From Triatoma infestans (Eukaryota > Arthropoda > Insecta > Hemiptera > Reduviidae): DNA of 64,000 bases. The position numbers and the translations under genes are program-made. The DNA lies in assembly GCA_011037195.1 (NCBI GenBank), contig JAAEAF010000392.1, positions 186,001-250,000 on the forward strand, written 5' to 3'. This document shows positions 60,561-64,000 of the stretch, in pieces (position 1 is the first letter of the stretch; each line of letters opens with the position of its first letter). A model generated the notes under the pieces. It saw only the letters and a program-made list of their open reading frames with translations, did no database searches and was not told the origin of the DNA.

Positions 60561-62409
60561 TGGTAGTTGGTATAGTATACTAACTATACATATTTAGACC
60601 TACTACCATATTTTAAAAACATTTTTCCGAATAAGTAGATTTTATAAAAACATCTCGAAAATCAAGTATCAGTGTAGTATTTAGTTTGGATTTAGTTTAG
60701 ATTGTATTTAGTTTGGCTGTATATGTAATACTGCAGCCACCAGCTAAAATTTAAAATGAAGGACATTTATCTATCAATAATAACTACATAAATTTTATTA
60801 ACATTAAATTGTTTACAGTATTTTTCATCAGAATTTTAGTAATGCAATTTAATAGTCCATAATATTATACAGATGATGAGCCGTAAACAACAGTGAAATG
60901 ATAACTTACAGATAACCTCTGTAGGCTGTGATGTCACAGCTTTTCCTAGAACCTACCCCATATAAAAACTCAATTTTCACCACCAAAAATTTTTCAAATA
61001 AAAAAATAGTAGAACCATTGATCGGATTGTGATCAAATCTTTCGTATCAGTTTCCCTGATACGAAAGCCTAAAAGGAATATAAATTTTGAGTTTCTTGCA
61101 AGCCTTTAGTTGTAGCCAATTGTAGCAATTAGTTGGGAAATTTAAGAATATAAAATATCCAAAGTAAAATTGATAAAGTTTCAAGTAGATAGGCGATTAC
61201 ATTGGGCTCCAACAGTACAAGAATAGTGTTATTTTCCTCTTTTGTTTATCTACTCTTACTGACGCGATTGTAAACAGTTTTAACTTTAGATTTACCTATT
61301 GCGTGTTATACATTCTGGCGGCCAGACTGAAAGCAATCTAATATTATTAGATTTTATCTCACTATTGAAACATTTTGTTACATACTTTGTTTAAGATATT
61401 TAAATTAATCTTTATTTAGATAGTACAATTTTAATTTTATGAATATTTATTCACTTCTTTTATATCAAACCATAATTCAATGGCATAAATATCTTTATGG
61501 GATTGGCTTTAAGGCTATAGTGAAGCTATGTAGAATTGTTTTGCTGGTGATCAGTCAAACGTTTATATTATTCTATAAATGTGAAAAATTCATCGTCAAA
61601 TATCCAACTTATAACCCATCTCATAATATCCAGCTACAGCACCTTTATTACTTCAAGGTATTTTCATTATCTATACCTTATTTATACCAAATACTCATTA
61701 ACAAACCTCCTGTCAGTCAATACATTCAAATATTCACACGCTTAGTTGCATTCATATCATCTTATACTCTCATACCAATAAATACTCACATCCCAATAAA
61801 TACATTCATTCTAACAATTTCACACAACTAAAATAACAAGTACTCGGAGTGGAGTATTCGATATTCCTCGCACCCTTAATTCCTAAACCTAAATTAAATT
61901 TGTACACTATTTTACACAAGATCCACCCCTCCAAGAGATAGTGGCTCCTAATGTTAAGATAGTGCAGGAAGACTTGTCATACGACCAAAAGTTGCCACCC
62001 CTGGCCGGTATTGGTCCCCCCCCACACGCAATCATAACTATCATTTAAAAACTAAGGATTCTAATTCTAAATAGTACATTATTCCTAAACAATCACTCCA
62101 ATAAATACTTTCATCCAAATAAATATAGACATCTGTAATAAATAAAATATATACATTGCAAATAATATAATACAATAATATTCCTCCGACCCACTCATCT
62201 TAAATCTACCAGGAAGTCAACAAAAGTTAGCAAGAACTAAAAATGCAAACTGTATAAAATTATACTGTATATACATATATATACTGTATATACATATATA
62301 AACTTACATATATAAATTTACTTAGATAAACGATGCTCCACATCTCAATTACAATTCTTAATTGTTTTAAGTGGTTACTATTAATTTCCTAAAATTTTAG
62401 TTACTATTT
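60561..62409. other. upstream region, nothing recognised
   Basis: AT-rich. The open frame 61,439-61,831 has low-complexity, Ile/Thr/Tyr-rich content and no family resemblance, so I do not call it a gene. No other feature. Confidence 0.4.
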
Positions 62410-62790
62410 TCTCTTACTGTTAGTAAGAAGAGAAAGTGTTGCGATCTTGTCAAATTTTTGAAATTGAGTTTTCATCACAAATACAAAGTCTGAGTTCCCC
62501 TGAGTACGAAAAAATGTTATTACCGAATCTGTCTCTCCCTCTATATATATATATATGTGTGTGTGTGACAAAATATCTCAAAAAACAAAAAAAATCACAT
62601 GCTCAAAACTACTACTACCACCTCATTTGATGCGAAAGTTTCGGGTAAAATCCATCAACCAAAAGTTGCTGACTAAACATTGTAAACACTGCAATTTTAA
62701 AGACAAATTGTTGATTAAATTATATTAATTACAGTAAGACAAAGTTGTGTGAGTGTTTCAAACCAGATTCTTTTTTACTTGTTAAGTTCT
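62410..62790 (+). repeat. repeat A, internally deleted copy
   Basis: Left end CTCTTACTGTTAGTAAGAAG and TGTTGCGATCTTGTCAAATT, GT microsatellite at 62,556-62,569, then right end CAGTAAGACAAAGTTGTGTG and AGTGTTTCAAACCAGATTC. Confidence 0.7.
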
Positions 62791-63154
62791 TTTATTTTAT
62801 TTGTTTTTTAATATTTATTATTTTATTGCAATGTTTGGTTTTCTAAAAAAAAACCCTTAATATTTTTAGGAAAATTGAATAATAATAAAACTTGACGAGC
62901 CCCACTAAAGTAAATTTACAAGATATTAAATTTATAACTTCCCGAGTATAGTTTTATAAGAAACCGAGAAGTGTTGTTACAGTGTAGTTTAACAACATTT
63001 TTATTATTTTATCTTCATAAAAATTTGAAATAGAGACCACGACAACCATTTTCTAACATATTGGACTGAACGTTTTATATTTTTTTATCTTTGTAGGGCT
63101 TTAAAAATGTGGAAAGGTTTTCGAAACGTTAGTAAAGGTAATGCTTTTTATTTA

Positions 63155-64000
63155 GTCTGATCTTTTAAGAAAAAGTGAAGTATTGCGAAAGGATCAAATT
63201 TTCGAAATTGAGTAATCATCAGAAATAGACGCTTTGAGGGTCCCCTGGAATATGAAAACAAATGTTTATAGCGAATGGATTGTATGGGTGTGTGTTTGAA
63301 CAAAAAAAAAAAAATCTGGTGTGAAACACTCACACAACTTTCTCTTACTCCAGTTCTCAAAATTATAATTGACAAATTTTATAGTTAGTGTACCAAAATT
63401 AATGAAATTCGACGAAAACTGAAAAAACTGTTCATTAAAAGCGCACTTCCGGTTAACTAATTTCCTTGAAACTCGGAATTTTGGCCATCCCTTTATTTCT
63501 AATTTATTTTGTTTGGATGATAGAATTTTAAAATCAACTATGATAGCACTTTAGAGAAAAACATAACCCCACCCCTCCCCTAAAAGTGCCATTAAATGAA
63601 TTTTCCTAGATAAATGTTCTAAATAAAAGTTGCAGATCATTGTATGTTTAGTTTATATACGAAGATTCAAGAAAATCGTCGGAGCCATTTATGAGAAAAT
63701 TGCAAACAAGTGAAAAAATCATTTAGTAAAGTGGTAAAGTAAACGCGGTCATCCGATTTTTTTTCAAACTCGGAATTTCAACAAAATATTTAATTCTAAT
63801 TAACATTATTTAGATGATGGAATTGTTTAATAAACTGAAACAGCTTTAGATGAAAACCTAACCCCCCTCCCCCATAACTGCCCTTAAATGAATTTTCCCA
63901 GAGAAATGTTTCAAATAAAAGCTCTTTGTATGTGTAGTTGATATACCAAGTTTGAAGAAAATCGTCATAGCCATTTTTGAGAAAATCGCGAAAAAGTGGA
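63155..64000. repeat. repeat A copies: plus left end joined to inverted copy with two tandem modules
   Basis: 63,160-63,300 is a plus left end (GTGAAGTATTGCGAAAGGAT). At 63,312 it switches to a minus-strand right end (AAATCTGGTGTGAAACACTC). Two diverged ~290-bp tandem copies of the internal module follow at 63,440-63,730 and 63,740-64,000, each with CTTCCGGTTAACT- or CATCCGATTTTTT-type start, a TAGATGATGG-like block, a CCCCTCCCC(C) tract, and GAAAATCGTCGGAGCCATTT at its end. The element runs past the window edge. Confidence 0.7.

Noticed and set aside
61439..61831. 130-codon plus-strand open frame
   Set aside because: Ile/Tyr/Asn-rich, repeated IPINTHIPINT-like wording from a local duplication, no start context, no family.
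1..64000. CRISPR array, operon or viral insertion
   Set aside because: No spaced short direct repeats, no bacterial gene layout and no viral protein were seen; the sequence is a eukaryotic gene with transposable elements.

Overview
The window is a stretch of AT-rich, intron-rich animal DNA, most likely from an insect. Its only recognisable host gene is talin (Drosophila name rhea), on the minus strand. I reconstructed 36 coding exons between 46,664 and 2,480. Their splice phases join without a break into 2,150 codons, from the initiator Met of F0 through the FERM head (F0-F3), the linker and rod bundles R1 to about R11. The exons for R12, R13 (the actin-binding I/LWEQ module) and the dimerisation helix must lie beyond the left edge. 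The first coding exon carries only 18 nt of 5' UTR behind a 3' splice site, so at least one non-coding first exon and the promoter lie somewhere above 46,683. I could not place them securely.

The talin introns and the 17 kb upstream are packed with decayed mobile elements. They include a mariner relic (300-1,290), DDE transposase remnants (13,310-13,720), a nearly complete 1.8 kb DDE transposon with ~250-bp inverted termini (58,397-60,190), a non-LTR reverse transcriptase pseudogene (13,895-15,290), LINE 3' ends (6,930-7,140; 48,957-49,420), a Harbinger-type relic (27,060-27,700), Penelope-like fragments (21,694-22,150; 46,209-46,505), two tRNA-derived SINEs (16,553-16,795; 47,340-47,510) and an abundant unclassified repeat (here 'repeat A').

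The most unusual signal is a set of hammerhead-ribozyme-like motifs. Three look intact (5,214 plus; 22,672 minus; 44,267 minus) and at least eight are decayed, in several sequence families. The two minus-strand intact motifs lie in talin introns in the sense of the pre-mRNA. Each also sits in one arm of a fold-back repeat whose other arm has lost the catalytic or cleavage segment. Hammerheads are known in Penelope-like retroelements, and Penelope-like protein fragments occur in the same introns, so they are probably relics of that element class.

The species cannot be fixed from the sequence alone. The talin exon content, DUF4817-type DDE transposon, mariner and Penelope remnants fit an insect with a fairly large genome, possibly a hemipteran (weak guess).
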